Positions 52,660 through 61,879 are shown, counted from the stretch's first letter. The stretch is DNA of 64,000 nucleotides from Pseudomonas persica (GCF_900291015.1 NZ_OLKL01000020.1:124001-188000), one strand, 5' to 3'. Program-made: numbers and translations. Notes: generated from the sequence alone by a model not told the origin.

Positions 52660-55095
52660 GTGCCTCTGATGCTCAAGCCCTTGCTTCGCCGCCGCGTTCC
52701 TCTTCACCATGCTCTGATGTCCTGCAGTGCCCTGGCCCTGCTGTTTGGCCCGCTGCAGGCGTCGGCCTCGACCGCCACCGAACAGGCCCAGACTCACGCT
52801 CGCCAGGTCCAGCTCGACCTGCCGGCCCAGCCTTTGGACCAGGCCCTGACCACGTTCGCCGACCAGGCAGGCCTGCACCTGCTGTACACCACCAGCGATG
52901 TCGCCGGCCAGCCCAGCCCGGCCTTGCAGGGCAGCTACAACATTGAGCAGGCCCTGCAGCAGTTGCTGGCCGGCAGCGGCATGAGCTGGCACTTCAGCGA
53001 TGCCCGCACGGTGACCCTGCGCAAGGCCGAGGCCGCGCCGCAGGCGGTCAACCTCAAACCGATCGAAGTCAGCGTGGCCTCGCGCACCCGCACCGCGATC
53101 AGCGAAATCCCCGGCACCGTGTGGGTGGTCGACCAGCAGCAACTGCGCGAGCAGATCGACAGCGGCGTCAGCCTCAAGGAAGCCATCGGCAAGCTGGTGC
53201 CAGGCCTCGACCTGGCGCCGGAAGGGCGCACCAACTACGGCCAGAACATGCGTGGGCGCAACGTGCTGGTGATGATCGACGGGGTCAGCCAGAACAGCTC
53301 GCGCGGCCTGTCGCGCCAGTTCGACAGCATTTCGCCGTTCAACGTCGAGCGTGTCGAAGTGCTGTCCGGCGCCAGCGCCATCTACGGCGGCGGCGCCACC
53401 GGCGGCATCATCAACATCGTGACCAAGAAGGGCGAACCTGGCCCGGTGCGTTTCGAGACCCAGCTCGGTGCCAGCAGCGGCTTCAACAACAGCGACGACC
53501 TGGCCACCCGCTTCGCCCAGTCGATCAGTGGCGGCAACGAGCGGTTCAACGCCCGGCTGGGGGTTTCCGGCGAGCAGAACGAAGCCTTCTACGACGGCGC
53601 CGGCGACCAGATCTTCATCGACAACACCCAGACCGACCTGCAGTACAACCGCACCATCGACGTACTCGGCACCTTGGGGATGCAGCTGAACGACCAGCAG
53701 AGCCTCGACCTGCTGGCCCAGTACTATGATTCGGGCAACCACGGCAGTACCGGCATCTACTTCCCCAACCTGAACTACAACGCCCCATCCGACCTGGAAG
53801 ATGCCGAACTGCGCGGTGGCTACTCGTCGGACCTGGAGCCACGCACCCGGCGCCTGCTGCTGAATGCCAACTACCACCACACCGATGTGTTGGGCCAGGA
53901 CTTCTACCTGCAGGCCTCGTACCGCAAGGAAGACAACAACTTCTACCCGTTCCCCTACTACAATCGCGCCACGCCCACCGGCTCGCGCGGCGTGTACTTC
54001 GCCGCCTCGCAGCAGAACTTCGAGGTCACCAGCCTCAAGGCCTTGTTCGCCAAGCAGTGGGACACGCTGAAGCTGACCTACGGCGTCGACCTGGACCGCG
54101 AGCGCTTCAACGCCGAGCAGACCACGTTCAACGCCCGGACGTCGTCCGAGTCGGGTGGCCTGGAGCTGGAAAAGGACAGCAAGGCCGCACGCTACCCCAG
54201 CTACCGGGTCGATGGCGTGTCGGTGTACACCCAGCTGGACTGGCATGCCACCGATAACCTGACCTTGTCCGGCGGCGCCCGGCGCCAGCAGATGGACGTG
54301 GACGTCAGCGACTTCAAAGGTGTGCCGGGCGGCAGCAACGATTACCAGGTCAACCTGTTCAACGTCGGTGCCATCTACGACTTCAAGAATGGCCACCAGG
54401 TATGGAGCAACTACGGCGAAGGCTTCGACCTGCCCGACCCGGCCAAGTATTACGGCAAGCCCGGCCTGAGCGTGGCCGACAACCCGCTGGCGGGCATCAA
54501 GAGCCGCCAGGTGGAGCTGGGCTGGCGCTATGCCGACCTGGAGTGGGATGCCCAGGCGGCGCTGTACTACATCTGGTCGGACAAGATCATCAACGTCGAT
54601 TCGCAGACGCTGACCATTGATGTGGAAGCGCAGAAAAGCCGTGACTTCGGTTTTGAAGGCGCGCTGACCCGGCACTTCCAGACTGGCTGGGAAGCCGGTG
54701 GCAGCGTGCACCTGACCCGCTCCGAGGAAGAAGATGCCGATGGCGGCTGGATCAAGCGTGATGCCCGCTATGCCTCGTTGTCCAAGGCGACCGCGTTCGT
54801 CGGCTGGAAGGGCGATGGCCGCAGTGCGCGGCTGCAGGCCAACCATGCCTTCAGCCTGAAGGACGATGCCGACCACGAGATCGACGGCTACACCACCTTC
54901 GACCTGCTGGGTAGCCAGGATACCGGCTTCGGCACCCTCAGCGCCGGCATCCAGAACCTGCTGGACAAGCAATACAGTACGGTCTGGGGGCAGCGTGCGA
55001 CGCTGTTCTACTCGCCGACCTACGGGCCGGCGTACCTGTATGACTACCAGGGGCGTGGGCGCACCTACACCCTGAGCTGGAGCATGGCTTACTGA
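52660..55095 (+). CDS. iutA: TonB-dependent aerobactin-type siderophore receptor IutA with signalling domain
   Basis: 811 residues from the GTG at 52660 (AGGAAG 7 nt upstream); ATG 52669 (MLKPLLRRR) is the alternative. Signal peptide, then an STN domain at about 48-120 (QVQLDLPAQPLDQALTTFAD), then plug (SEIPGTVWVVDQQQL; KLVPGLDLAPEGRTNYGQNM; RVEVLSGASAIYGGGATGG) and barrel to a C-terminal Tyr (SWSMAY). The IutA resemblance and neighbourhood to iutY indicate the aerobactin receptor that triggers cell-surface signalling. Separated from iutY by a hairpin-forming REP pair and a possible Fur box. Confidence 0.9.
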   Translation: MPLMLKPLLRRRVPLHHALMSCSALALLFGPLQASASTATEQAQTHARQVQLDLPAQPLDQALTTFADQAGLHLLYTTSDVAGQPSPALQGSYNIEQALQQLLAGSGMSWHFSDARTVTLRKAEAAPQAVNLKPIEVSVASRTRTAISEIPGTVWVVDQQQLREQIDSGVSLKEAIGKLVPGLDLAPEGRTNYGQNMRGRNVLVMIDGVSQNSSRGLSRQFDSISPFNVERVEVLSGASAIYGGGATGGIINIVTKKGEPGPVRFETQLGASSGFNNSDDLATRFAQSISGGNERFNARLGVSGEQNEAFYDGAGDQIFIDNTQTDLQYNRTIDVLGTLGMQLNDQQSLDLLAQYYDSGNHGSTGIYFPNLNYNAPSDLEDAELRGGYSSDLEPRTRRLLLNANYHHTDVLGQDFYLQASYRKEDNNFYPFPYYNRATPTGSRGVYFAASQQNFEVTSLKALFAKQWDTLKLTYGVDLDRERFNAEQTTFNARTSSESGGLELEKDSKAARYPSYRVDGVSVYTQLDWHATDNLTLSGGARRQQMDVDVSDFKGVPGGSNDYQVNLFNVGAIYDFKNGHQVWSNYGEGFDLPDPAKYYGKPGLSVADNPLAGIKSRQVELGWRYADLEWDAQAALYYIWSDKIINVDSQTLTIDVEAQKSRDFGFEGALTRHFQTGWEAGGSVHLTRSEEEDADGGWIKRDARYASLSKATAFVGWKGDGRSARLQANHAFSLKDDADHEIDGYTTFDLLGSQDTGFGTLSAGIQNLLDKQYSTVWGQRATLFYSPTYGPAYLYDYQGRGRTYTLSWSMAY

Positions 55096-55104
55096 CTGTC
55101 GTTG

Positions 55105-55178
55105 CCTGGACTGGCCTCTTCGCGGGTAAACCCGCTCCCACAGGAGGCGGCGCCTTACCCGCGAAGAGGCCAGTTCAG
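55105..55178. repeat. REP pair, inverted, short spacer
   Basis: CCTGGACTGGCCTCTTCGCG faces CGCGAAGAGGCCAGTTCAGG; the second unit has lost its CCCACAGG part. It overlaps the last codons of the LysR gene. Confidence 0.85.
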
Positions 55179-56065
55179 GCAAACGCTGCCAGCAAATCCT
55201 GCGCAAACGCCTGCTGGGCCTCGCCAACCGCCTGCGCCCGGTGCCTGGCCAGGGTAAACGGCACCACAAAGTCCAGCCCCGGGTCCAGCGCCCATAGCAG
55301 CCCCTCAGCCTCCCACGTTTGCGCGCAATGGCACGGCAGATAGCCAATATGCCGCCCCGACAGAATCAATGTCAGCACACTCTCGATCTGCTCCGCCACC
55401 GCCATGCTGCGCTGGCTCTGGAACGGCTCGCCGCCCTTGAGAAACCGGTACGGATGGCGTACCTGATCCATCGCCAGCAACCGCTCCCGCCCAACGCCAG
55501 CCTCCCCGAACAGCACATGCCCCTTGCCGCAATACAGCCGTTGCCGCTCCTCGAACAGCGGCTGGTAATCGAAGGCTGCCTGGTTGCCGGAAAAGTAGCT
55601 GATGGCGTAATCCAGCCGCTGCTCCAGCAACAACCGCTCCAGCTCTGCCGGCGGCGCACTGATCAGCTCCAGTTGCACCGCCTCCTCGCGCCTGCGAAAC
55701 GCCGCAATGGCCGCCGCCAGCTTCAGGCTCACCGCCTTGTCCTGGTTCTCCGCCATGCCTATGCGCACGGTCCCCAGCAGTCGCCCGGCAACGCCATTGG
55801 CTTGCTGGCGAAACTGCTCGATGTTCAGCAGCAACCCACGGGCTGCGTCGAGCAATAACGCACCTTTTTCCGTCAGCTGAAAACCACCCTTGCCCCGGCT
55901 GCACAGGCGGTAGCCCAGCCGCGCTTCCAGCTGCGCCATGCGCTGGCTGATGGTGGGCTGGCTCAGGCCCAGCACGCCTTGCGCGGCGCTGAAGCCACCG
56001 GCCTCGACTACAGTGACGAACAGCCGCAGCAGGTGCAGGTCAGGGTCGTGCACTTGTCCGAGCAT
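55175..56065 (-). CDS. LysR-family regulator of the polyamine genes
   Basis: 296 residues from the ATG at 56065 (MLGQVHDPDLHLLRLF); AGGAGC upstream; the longer frame runs into the divergent potF-like gene. HTH at about 8-65 (AGGFSAAQGVLGLSQPTISQ). Substrate-binding domain without obvious ligand clue. Divergent from the periplasmic polyamine-binding gene, hence its likely controller; an ACATTG-N8-CAATGT palindrome at 56067-56086 is a candidate LysR operator that overlaps its own ribosome site. Confidence 0.88.
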   Translation of the reverse strand: MLGQVHDPDLHLLRLFVTVVEAGGFSAAQGVLGLSQPTISQRMAQLEARLGYRLCSRGKGGFQLTEKGALLLDAARGLLLNIEQFRQQANGVAGRLLGTVRIGMAENQDKAVSLKLAAAIAAFRRREEAVQLELISAPPAELERLLLEQRLDYAISYFSGNQAAFDYQPLFEERQRLYCGKGHVLFGEAGVGRERLLAMDQVRHPYRFLKGGEPFQSQRSMAVAEQIESVLTLILSGRHIGYLPCHCAQTWEAEGLLWALDPGLDFVVPFTLARHRAQAVGEAQQAFAQDLLAAFA

Positions 56066-56066
56066 T

Positions 56067-56086
56067 ACATTGCTCCTGCTCAATGT
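56067..56086. promoter_or_regulatory. Candidate LysR-type operator
   Basis: ACATTG-N8-CAATGT, perfect 6-bp arms, immediately before the LysR start and 82 bp before the polyamine-binding protein start. Confidence 0.5.
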
Positions 56087-56167
56087 CAGCTTTGCAAACT
56101 TGCCATTCCTGCAATGTAACCCGGCTGGCATGCTCGCGGCATCCACCCATTTGCCGAGGTGTTCGTC

Positions 56168-57247
56168 ATGCGTCGATCGTTGTGCCTGCTGTCCCTGGTC
56201 CTGGCCTTGCCGCTGCAGGCTGAAGAAAAGGTCGTCAACCTTTACAGCTGGGCCGACTACGTCGCCCCGCAAACCCTCCAGCGCTTCGAGCAGGAAACTG
56301 GCTACAAGGTGCGCTACGACACCTTCGACACCACCGAGGTACTGGAAACCAAGCTGCTGACCGGTGGTAGCGGCTATGACGTGGTGGTGCCGTCATCGGC
56401 GGTGCTGGCCCGGGCGCTCAAGGCCAACGCCCTGCAGCCGCTCGACCCCCAGGCCATGCCCGGCTATGCCAACCTCGACAAGGACCTGCTGGCCAAGCTC
56501 GCCGAGGCCGACCCCGGCAACCGCCATGCGGTGCCCTACACCTGGGGCACCCTGGGCCTGGGGGTGAATGTGGAGGCAGTGCGCCAGCGCCTGGGGGATG
56601 TGCCGCTGGACAGCCTCGACCTGCTATTCAAGCCCGAGTACGCCAGCCGGCTGAAGGACTGCGGCATCGCCATGCCCGACTCGCCGCAGGAGGTGATCGG
56701 CGTGGCCCTGAACTACCTGGGCAAGGACCCTTACAGCCAGAACAAGGACGACCTGGCCGCCGCGCAGAACCTGCTGAGCCAGCTGCAGCCATCTATCAGC
56801 TACGTCGCCAATGGCCGGCAGATCAGCGACCTGGCCAACGGTAGCGTGTGCCTGGCACTGACCTACAACGGTGATGCGGCGATGGCCGCCGACCAGGCGC
56901 GCCGCGCCGGCAAACCGTTCGAGCTGATCTACCGCATCCCCCGCGAAGGCACGCTGGTGTGGCAGGACAACCTGGTCATCCCCAAGGACGCCCCGCACCC
57001 CGAGGCCGCGCGGGCGTTCATCGCCTTCATGCTCAAGCCCGAGTCGGTGGCCGCGCTGACCAACACGCTGTTCTTCGCCAATGCCAACCAGGCGGCCACG
57101 CCGCTGGTGGACGAAGCGGTGCGCAACGACCCGGATATCTACCCACCGGCCGCGGTGCGCCAGCGCCTGTATGCCGACCGCAGCATGGCGCTGGCCGACC
57201 TGCGCCAGCGCAACCGCCTGTGGGCCGCGTTCCGCAGCCGCCAGTAA
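56168..57247 (+). CDS. Periplasmic polyamine-binding protein (PotF/SpuD family)
   Basis: 359 residues from the ATG at 56168; the frame opens 9 nt earlier. Signal peptide to about residue 18 (LSLVLALPLQA). Mature protein starts with VVNLYSWADYVAP, the PotD/PotF signature, followed by YDTFDTTEVLETKLLTGGSG and DVVVPSSAVLARAL; the C-terminal lobe has YRIPREGTLVWQDNLVIPKD. Binds putrescine, spermidine or agmatine for an ABC importer. No permease or ATPase gene is adjacent, so it may serve a system elsewhere. It is followed by the agmatinase-family gene 25 nt later. Confidence 0.88.
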   Translation: MRRSLCLLSLVLALPLQAEEKVVNLYSWADYVAPQTLQRFEQETGYKVRYDTFDTTEVLETKLLTGGSGYDVVVPSSAVLARALKANALQPLDPQAMPGYANLDKDLLAKLAEADPGNRHAVPYTWGTLGLGVNVEAVRQRLGDVPLDSLDLLFKPEYASRLKDCGIAMPDSPQEVIGVALNYLGKDPYSQNKDDLAAAQNLLSQLQPSISYVANGRQISDLANGSVCLALTYNGDAAMAADQARRAGKPFELIYRIPREGTLVWQDNLVIPKDAPHPEAARAFIAFMLKPESVAALTNTLFFANANQAATPLVDEAVRNDPDIYPPAAVRQRLYADRSMALADLRQRNRLWAAFRSRQ

Positions 57248-57272
57248 CCCATAACGATAAAGGAGTCCGACC

Positions 57273-58250
57273 GTGGAGCAAGCCGCAAACAACGACCAGG
57301 CGATGACCCGCGACAGCCTGTATGGCACCGCCGCGGAAAGTACTTATGCCGGCATTGCCAGTTTCTCCCGCCGCCGCTACAGCCGTGACCTGCGTGGTGT
57401 CGATGTGGTGGTCAGCGGTGTGCCGTTCGATACTGCCACCAGTAACCGCCCCGGTGCACGCTTCGGCCCACGGGCGATCCGCGCCGCCTCGGTGCAGCAG
57501 GCCTGGGCCCGGCACTGGCCGTGGGCGTTCGACCCGTTCGACCATCTGGCGGTGATCGACTATGGCGATTGTGCCTTCGACAGCGGTACCCCACAGTCGG
57601 TACCGGACAGCATCGAGGCCCATGCCACGCATATTCTGGAAGCGGGCTGCGCCATGCTCACCCTGGGCGGCGACCACTTCATCAGCTACCCGCTGCTCAA
57701 GGCCCATGCCCGCCGCCATGGCCCGCTGGCGCTGATCCACTTCGATGCGCACAGCGACACCTGGCCGGACGAAGACTGTGGGTCAGTGTGCAAGCGCATC
57801 GATCACGGCACCATGTTCTGGCATGCCGCCCGCGAAGGCCTGGTGGACCCGGCCAGCTCGGTGCAAATCGGCCTGCGCACCACCAATGACGACAGCCAGG
57901 GCTTTGCCATCCTCGACGCCCGCCAGGTGCACCGGCAGGGCACCGAGGCGGTGATCGCGGCGATTCGCCAGCGGGTGGGCGAGCGGCCGGTGTACCTGAC
58001 TTTCGATATCGACTGCCTCGATCCGGCCTATGCGCCCGGCACCGGTACACCGGTGTGCGGCGGGCTGAGCACGGTGCAGGCGCTGGAGATCCTCGGCGGG
58101 CTGCGCGGCATCAACCTGGTGGGCATGGACCTGGTGGAGGTGGCGCCAGCCTATGACCATGCCGACATCACCGCGCTGGCGGGGGCGACCCTGGCGATGG
58201 AGATGCTGTGCCTGTATGCGGCGCGGCACAAGGTGGACAAGGACCAGTAA
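57273..58250 (+). CDS. speB: Agmatinase-family ureohydrolase
   Basis: 325 residues from the GTG at 57273 with AAGGAG 6 nt upstream; ATG 57303 is the alternative. Binuclear Mn enzyme of the arginase/agmatinase fold: LTLGGDHFISYP, LIHFDAHSDTWPDE and YLTFDIDCLDPAYAPGTGTP hold the metal ligands. N-terminal residues add a short extension. Agmatinase makes putrescine and urea from agmatine; guanidinobutyrase is a possible alternative in this family. Co-transcribed with the polyamine-binding protein, fitting uptake and breakdown of agmatine or a related guanidine. Confidence 0.85.
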   Translation: MEQAANNDQAMTRDSLYGTAAESTYAGIASFSRRRYSRDLRGVDVVVSGVPFDTATSNRPGARFGPRAIRAASVQQAWARHWPWAFDPFDHLAVIDYGDCAFDSGTPQSVPDSIEAHATHILEAGCAMLTLGGDHFISYPLLKAHARRHGPLALIHFDAHSDTWPDEDCGSVCKRIDHGTMFWHAAREGLVDPASSVQIGLRTTNDDSQGFAILDARQVHRQGTEAVIAAIRQRVGERPVYLTFDIDCLDPAYAPGTGTPVCGGLSTVQALEILGGLRGINLVGMDLVEVAPAYDHADITALAGATLAMEMLCLYAARHKVDKDQ

Positions 58251-58268
58251 TTCGGCGTCCGCAGGATC

Positions 58269-58315
58269 TTGTGGGAGCGGCCTTGTGTCGCGAAAGGGCT
58301 GCCCAGCAGCCCCCA
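58269..58315. repeat. Second-class REP unit (single)
   Basis: TTGTGGGAGCGGCCTTGTGT followed by CGCGAAAGGGCTGCCCAGCAGCCCC, one half of the palindrome seen at 20927-21047. Confidence 0.75.
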
Positions 58316-58434
58316 AGGCCCATACTGAAACATCAGGAATCATCTCCACCCGCATTCACACTTTTGCCGCGAACCCCTCGCGCCTTAGGCTATCAAACCC
58401 ACCAGGCGCGGCATTTTCGTTCAGGAGGTGAAGC

Positions 58435-58752
58435 ATGACCCCGACATTGCCCATGCTGACCCTCGGCCTGGTGCTGTGCCTGCCCGCGCAAGCGGCCTCC
58501 GAGGCGCCCTTGCAGCTCGCCGCCGGCAACAACAACCCCTACAACAGCCCGATCCAGCGCGCCAACCCCAACAGCCGCCAGGGCAGCATCCCGGCCACGC
58601 CGCCGGTGCGCGGCCCGTCCACTGACCCGTACCAGCGCCCGCCCACGCTGGACAACCGCGGCATCGGCAACGGCGACAACCTGCGCCGCCAGCAGCAAAC
58701 CCCGAACCTGGAACCCACCCGGCCACCGCGCGGCAACCCGCGTGCGCCGTGA
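58435..58752 (+). CDS. Small exported Pro/Asn-rich protein
   Basis: 105 residues; GGAGG ribosome site 7 nt before the ATG at 58435. Signal peptide to about residue 20 (LGLVLCLPAQA). The mature part is low complexity and rich in Pro, Asn, Arg and Gln (NNNPYNSPIQRANPNSRQGS; RRQQQTPNLEPTRPPRGNPR), so probably unstructured. No family recognised. Located 22 bp upstream of the PQQ-type dehydrogenase, likely same transcript, and may interact with it or the cell envelope. Confidence 0.65.
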   Translation: MTPTLPMLTLGLVLCLPAQAASEAPLQLAAGNNNPYNSPIQRANPNSRQGSIPATPPVRGPSTDPYQRPPTLDNRGIGNGDNLRRQQQTPNLEPTRPPRGNPRAP

Positions 58753-58774
58753 CCCCTGACGAAAGGAATCCTGC

Positions 58775-59926
58775 ATGCTTCGAGCACCCTGGCTTGTCAC
58801 CCTGACCGCCGCCGCACTGCTGCCCTTGCTGGCGCAGGCGGCGGCCGAACAGCAGTTTCGCAGTGAAGAAGGCACCGTGACTGTCAGCACTGTGGCCGAC
58901 GGCCTGCGCAACCCTTGGGCCCTGGCGTTCCTGCCGGGCGGCAAGGACATGCTGGTCACCGAACGTGCCGGTAACCTGCGGGTGGTTAACGCCGAAGGCA
59001 AGGTCGGCCCGCCGATCAGCGGCGTGCCCAAGGTCTGGGCCGAGGGCCAGGGCGGCCTGCTGGATGTGGTGCTGTCGCCAGAATTCGCCAAGGACCGCAC
59101 GGTCTACCTGTCCTACGCCGAGGAGGGCAGTGATGGCAAGGCCGGCACGGCGGTCGGCCGTGGCCAGCTGTCCCAGGACCGCGCCCGGCTGGAAAACTTC
59201 AGCGTGATCTTTCGCCAGCAGCCCAAGCTGTCGGACGGCAACCACTTCGGCTCGCGCCTGGTGTTCGACCGCGACGGCTACCTGTTCATAGCCCTTGGCG
59301 AGAACAACCAGCGCCCGACTGCTCAGGACCTGGACAAGCTGCAAGGCAAGATCGTGCGGATTTTGCCGGACGGCGAGGTGCCCAAGGACAACCCCTTCGT
59401 CGGCAAGGACAACGTGCGGCCGGAAATCTGGTCGTTCGGCCATCGCAACCAGCAAGGTGCCGCGCTCAACCCCTGGACCGGCAAACTGTGGACCCACGAG
59501 CACGGCCCGCGCGGCGGCGACGAGATCAACATTCCCGAGCCCGGCAAGAACTATGGATGGCCGATTGCTACCCACGGCATCAACTACTCGCTTCTGCCCA
59601 TCCCCGAGGCCAAGGGCAAGCATGTGCAGGGCATGGTCGACCCGCACCATGTATGGGAGAAGTCGCCGGGTATCAGCGGCATGGCGTTTTACGACAGCCC
59701 CACCTTCAAGGCCTGGGACCATAACCTGTTCATTGGCGCGCTGACCACCCAGGAGCTGATCCGCCTGCAGCTGGATGGCGACAAGGTGGTGCATGAAGAG
59801 CGTTTGCTGGGTGAGCTGAAGGCGCGTATCCGCGATGTACGGGTGGGGCCGGACGGGTACTTGTATGTGCTGACCGACGACAAGGACGGCGCACTGCTGA
59901 AAGTCGGATTGGGAGATGGCACCTGA
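58775..59926 (+). CDS. PQQ-dependent aldose sugar dehydrogenase (YliI/Asd family)
   Basis: 383 residues, ATG at 58775 with AAAGGA upstream. Signal peptide to about residue 25 (LLPLLAQA). Six-bladed beta-propeller: RNPWALAFLPGGKDMLVTER, SDGNHFGSRLVFDRDGYLFI, GHRNQQGAALNPWTGKLWTH and EHGPRGGDEIN, which are the PQQ and Ca2+ binding signatures of soluble aldose dehydrogenases. Periplasmic oxidation of sugars to lactones. Likely co-transcribed with the small exported protein upstream. No pqq genes nearby. Confidence 0.9.
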   Translation: MLRAPWLVTLTAAALLPLLAQAAAEQQFRSEEGTVTVSTVADGLRNPWALAFLPGGKDMLVTERAGNLRVVNAEGKVGPPISGVPKVWAEGQGGLLDVVLSPEFAKDRTVYLSYAEEGSDGKAGTAVGRGQLSQDRARLENFSVIFRQQPKLSDGNHFGSRLVFDRDGYLFIALGENNQRPTAQDLDKLQGKIVRILPDGEVPKDNPFVGKDNVRPEIWSFGHRNQQGAALNPWTGKLWTHEHGPRGGDEINIPEPGKNYGWPIATHGINYSLLPIPEAKGKHVQGMVDPHHVWEKSPGISGMAFYDSPTFKAWDHNLFIGALTTQELIRLQLDGDKVVHEERLLGELKARIRDVRVGPDGYLYVLTDDKDGALLKVGLGDGT

Positions 59927-59938
59927 CGCAATACAGGA

Positions 59939-60059
59939 CTTGTGGGAGCGGCCTTGTGTCGCGAAAGGGCCGCGCAGCGGCCCCAGCAATATTCGCCGTG
60001 ACGCGAAAATCCTGGGGCCGCTCTGCGGCCCTTTCGCGACACAAGGCCGCTCCCACAAG
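59939..60059. repeat. Second-class REP pair, inverted
   Basis: GTGGGAGCGGCCTTGTGTCG and reverse complement CGACACAAGGCCGCTCCCAC at each end, inner GGGCCGCGCAGCGGCCCC and GGGGCCGCTCTGCGGCCC; about 121 bp. Confidence 0.9.
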
Positions 60060-60077
60060 GTATGTGTAGAATGCCGC

Positions 60078-61184
60078 ATGGCTATCGATCCCCGTTCCCT
60101 CTACCAGCAGGCCCTGACCACCCAGGGCTATGTCGCCGACCCGGCACAGGCCCGCGCCGTCGAGGCCTTGCAGACCTGTTTCCAGGCCGTCGAACAAGGC
60201 CGCCCCACCCGGGGTATTTACCTCTGGGGCCCGGTCGGTCGTGGCAAGACCTGGCTGATGGACCAGTTCCACCGCTGCCTGCGGGTACCCAGCCGGCGTC
60301 AGCACTTCCACCACTTCATGGCCTGGGTCCACCAGCGCCTGTTCCAGCTCAACGGCACCGCCGACCCGCTGCTGGCGCTGGCTGGGGAACTGGCCGGGCA
60401 GATTCGCGTGCTGTGCTTCGACGAGCTGTTCGTCAGCGACATCGGTGACGCGATCATCCTCGGCCGCCTGTTCCAGGTACTGTTCGACCAAGGCGTGGTG
60501 ATCGTCGCCACCTCCAACCAGCCGCCCGAGCAGCTCTACCGCGACGGCTTCAACCGCGAGCGTTTCCTGCCGGCCATCGCCGCCATCCAGCGGCACATGC
60601 AGGTACTGCCGGTCGTCGGCGAGCAGGATCACCGCCTGCACCCCGGCGCCGAGCGCCAGCGTTACTGGGTGGCGCAAGCGGGGCAGGCCAGCCAGCTGGG
60701 CGAGGTGTTCCGCCAGCTCAGCCCGAGCGATGCGGGCCACGATCAGCCCTTGGCCATCGGCCCCCGGCAGGTGCAGGTGGTGCGGCGCAGCGCGCAGGCC
60801 ATCTGGTGCCGCTTCACCGACCTGTGCGAACAGCCGCTGGCGGCCATGGAGTTCATGGCCCTGTGCGACCGTTTCCCGGCCATCCTGGTATCGGGCATCC
60901 CGGCGTTGGGTGGTGAACAGCGAGCCGGGCGCATTGCTCGCGGCACCGAGGATGCTGCGGCGCGGGTGGTGGCGGGCGACCGCGAACTGCCGGCGCTGTC
61001 GCCCAAGGACGACGCGGTGCGCCGCTTCATTGCCCTGGTCGACGAATGCTATGACCGCCGCGTGGCGTTGTACCTGGAGGCACAGGTGCCGCTGGATGCC
61101 CTCTACACTCAAGGGTATCTGGCGTTCCCGTATCAACGGACCCTGAGCCGGTTACGGGAGATGCAACTGCAACGCTTCGCCTGA
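60078..61184 (+). CDS. zapE: AFG1-like ATPase ZapE
   Basis: 368 residues from the ATG at 60078 (MAIDPRSLYQQALTTQGY). AAA+ ATPase of the AFG1/ZapE family, which acts at the E. coli division site when oxygen is low; other roles possible. Walker A GPVGRGKT at 51-58 and Walker B VLCFDELFVSDIGDA; ATSNQPPEQLY is the sensor 1 region and FPAILVSGIP is a conserved C-terminal segment. No membrane helix. Followed 14 nt later by the DinB gene. Confidence 0.9.
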   Translation: MAIDPRSLYQQALTTQGYVADPAQARAVEALQTCFQAVEQGRPTRGIYLWGPVGRGKTWLMDQFHRCLRVPSRRQHFHHFMAWVHQRLFQLNGTADPLLALAGELAGQIRVLCFDELFVSDIGDAIILGRLFQVLFDQGVVIVATSNQPPEQLYRDGFNRERFLPAIAAIQRHMQVLPVVGEQDHRLHPGAERQRYWVAQAGQASQLGEVFRQLSPSDAGHDQPLAIGPRQVQVVRRSAQAIWCRFTDLCEQPLAAMEFMALCDRFPAILVSGIPALGGEQRAGRIARGTEDAAARVVAGDRELPALSPKDDAVRRFIALVDECYDRRVALYLEAQVPLDALYTQGYLAFPYQRTLSRLREMQLQRFA

Positions 61185-61198
61185 AAAGGAGCCTGACC

Positions 61199-61780
61199 AT
61201 GGAGCCGTTGTCGCATCATCTGCTGACCCAGGCCTACAACAATGGCTGGGCCAATCACCGCCTGTACAAGGCCTGCCTGCAACTCACCCAGGATGAATTC
61301 GTCGCCCCGCGCTGCAGCTTTTTCCCGTCGATCAAGGCCACCCTCAACCACCTGCTGACGGTGGACTGGTTCTACCTGCACATGCTCGAGTGCGAGCAGC
61401 GCGGCGAGCTGCCCGACGCCGACGGCGAGCGCTTCTTCGAGCCGGAGCAGCCGTTTGCCACCTGCACCGACCTGCATGCCGAGCAGGCTCAGGCCGATCA
61501 CCGGCTGATCGCCTATTGCCGTGGGCTGCGCGATGGTGAACTGGGGCGCTATGTGAGCATCGTGCGCCCCGAGCGGGTGCAGCGCGAGCAACGGCTGCGC
61601 CTGCTGGCGCACTTGTTCGAGCACCAGGTGCATCACCGCGGGCAGGTGCATGCGATGCTCAGTGATACGGCGGTGAGGCCACCGCAGCTGGATGAGTTTT
61701 TCTGCGAGGAGGAGGCGGGTCTACGGGCGGCGGACTTTGCCGAGCTGGGCTGGACCGAGGAGCTGCTCTGGAAAGTGTAG
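61199..61780 (+). CDS. DinB-family metal-binding protein
   Basis: 193 residues, AAAAGGAG 8 nt before the ATG at 61199. Four-helix DinB fold: metal-binding histidines in HHLLTQAYNNGWANHRLY, TLNHLLTVDWFYLHML and LFEHQVHHRGQVHAML occur at the usual positions. The family (DinB/YfiT) includes thiol transferases and hydrolases; the substrate is unknown. Probably in one transcript with zapE. Confidence 0.88.
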   Translation: MEPLSHHLLTQAYNNGWANHRLYKACLQLTQDEFVAPRCSFFPSIKATLNHLLTVDWFYLHMLECEQRGELPDADGERFFEPEQPFATCTDLHAEQAQADHRLIAYCRGLRDGELGRYVSIVRPERVQREQRLRLLAHLFEHQVHHRGQVHAMLSDTAVRPPQLDEFFCEEEAGLRAADFAELGWTEELLWKV

Positions 61781-61784
61781 GAGC

Positions 61785-61879
61785 CCCCTGTGGGAGCGGG
61801 TTCACCCGCGAACACCGGCGCTTGGCCGGTGCCATACACCGCGTCGCATTCTTCGCGGGTAAACCCGCTCCCACAGGGG
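61785..61879. repeat. REP pair, inverted
   Basis: CCCTGTGGGAGCGGGTTCAC near 61785 faces GCGGGTAAACCCGCTCCCACAGGGG ending 61879 (units separated by about 55 bp with a GGCGCTTGGCCGGTGCC hairpin). Confidence 0.85.

Noticed and set aside
52654..55347. 897-codon minus-strand frame opposite iutA
   Set aside because: Translation without motifs and lacking a credible start; shadow of the receptor gene.
56090..56118. Second LysR-type site (TTGCA ... TGCAA) near the polyamine gene
   Set aside because: Arms are 5 bp and spacing is non-standard; only the ACATTG/CAATGT site was kept.
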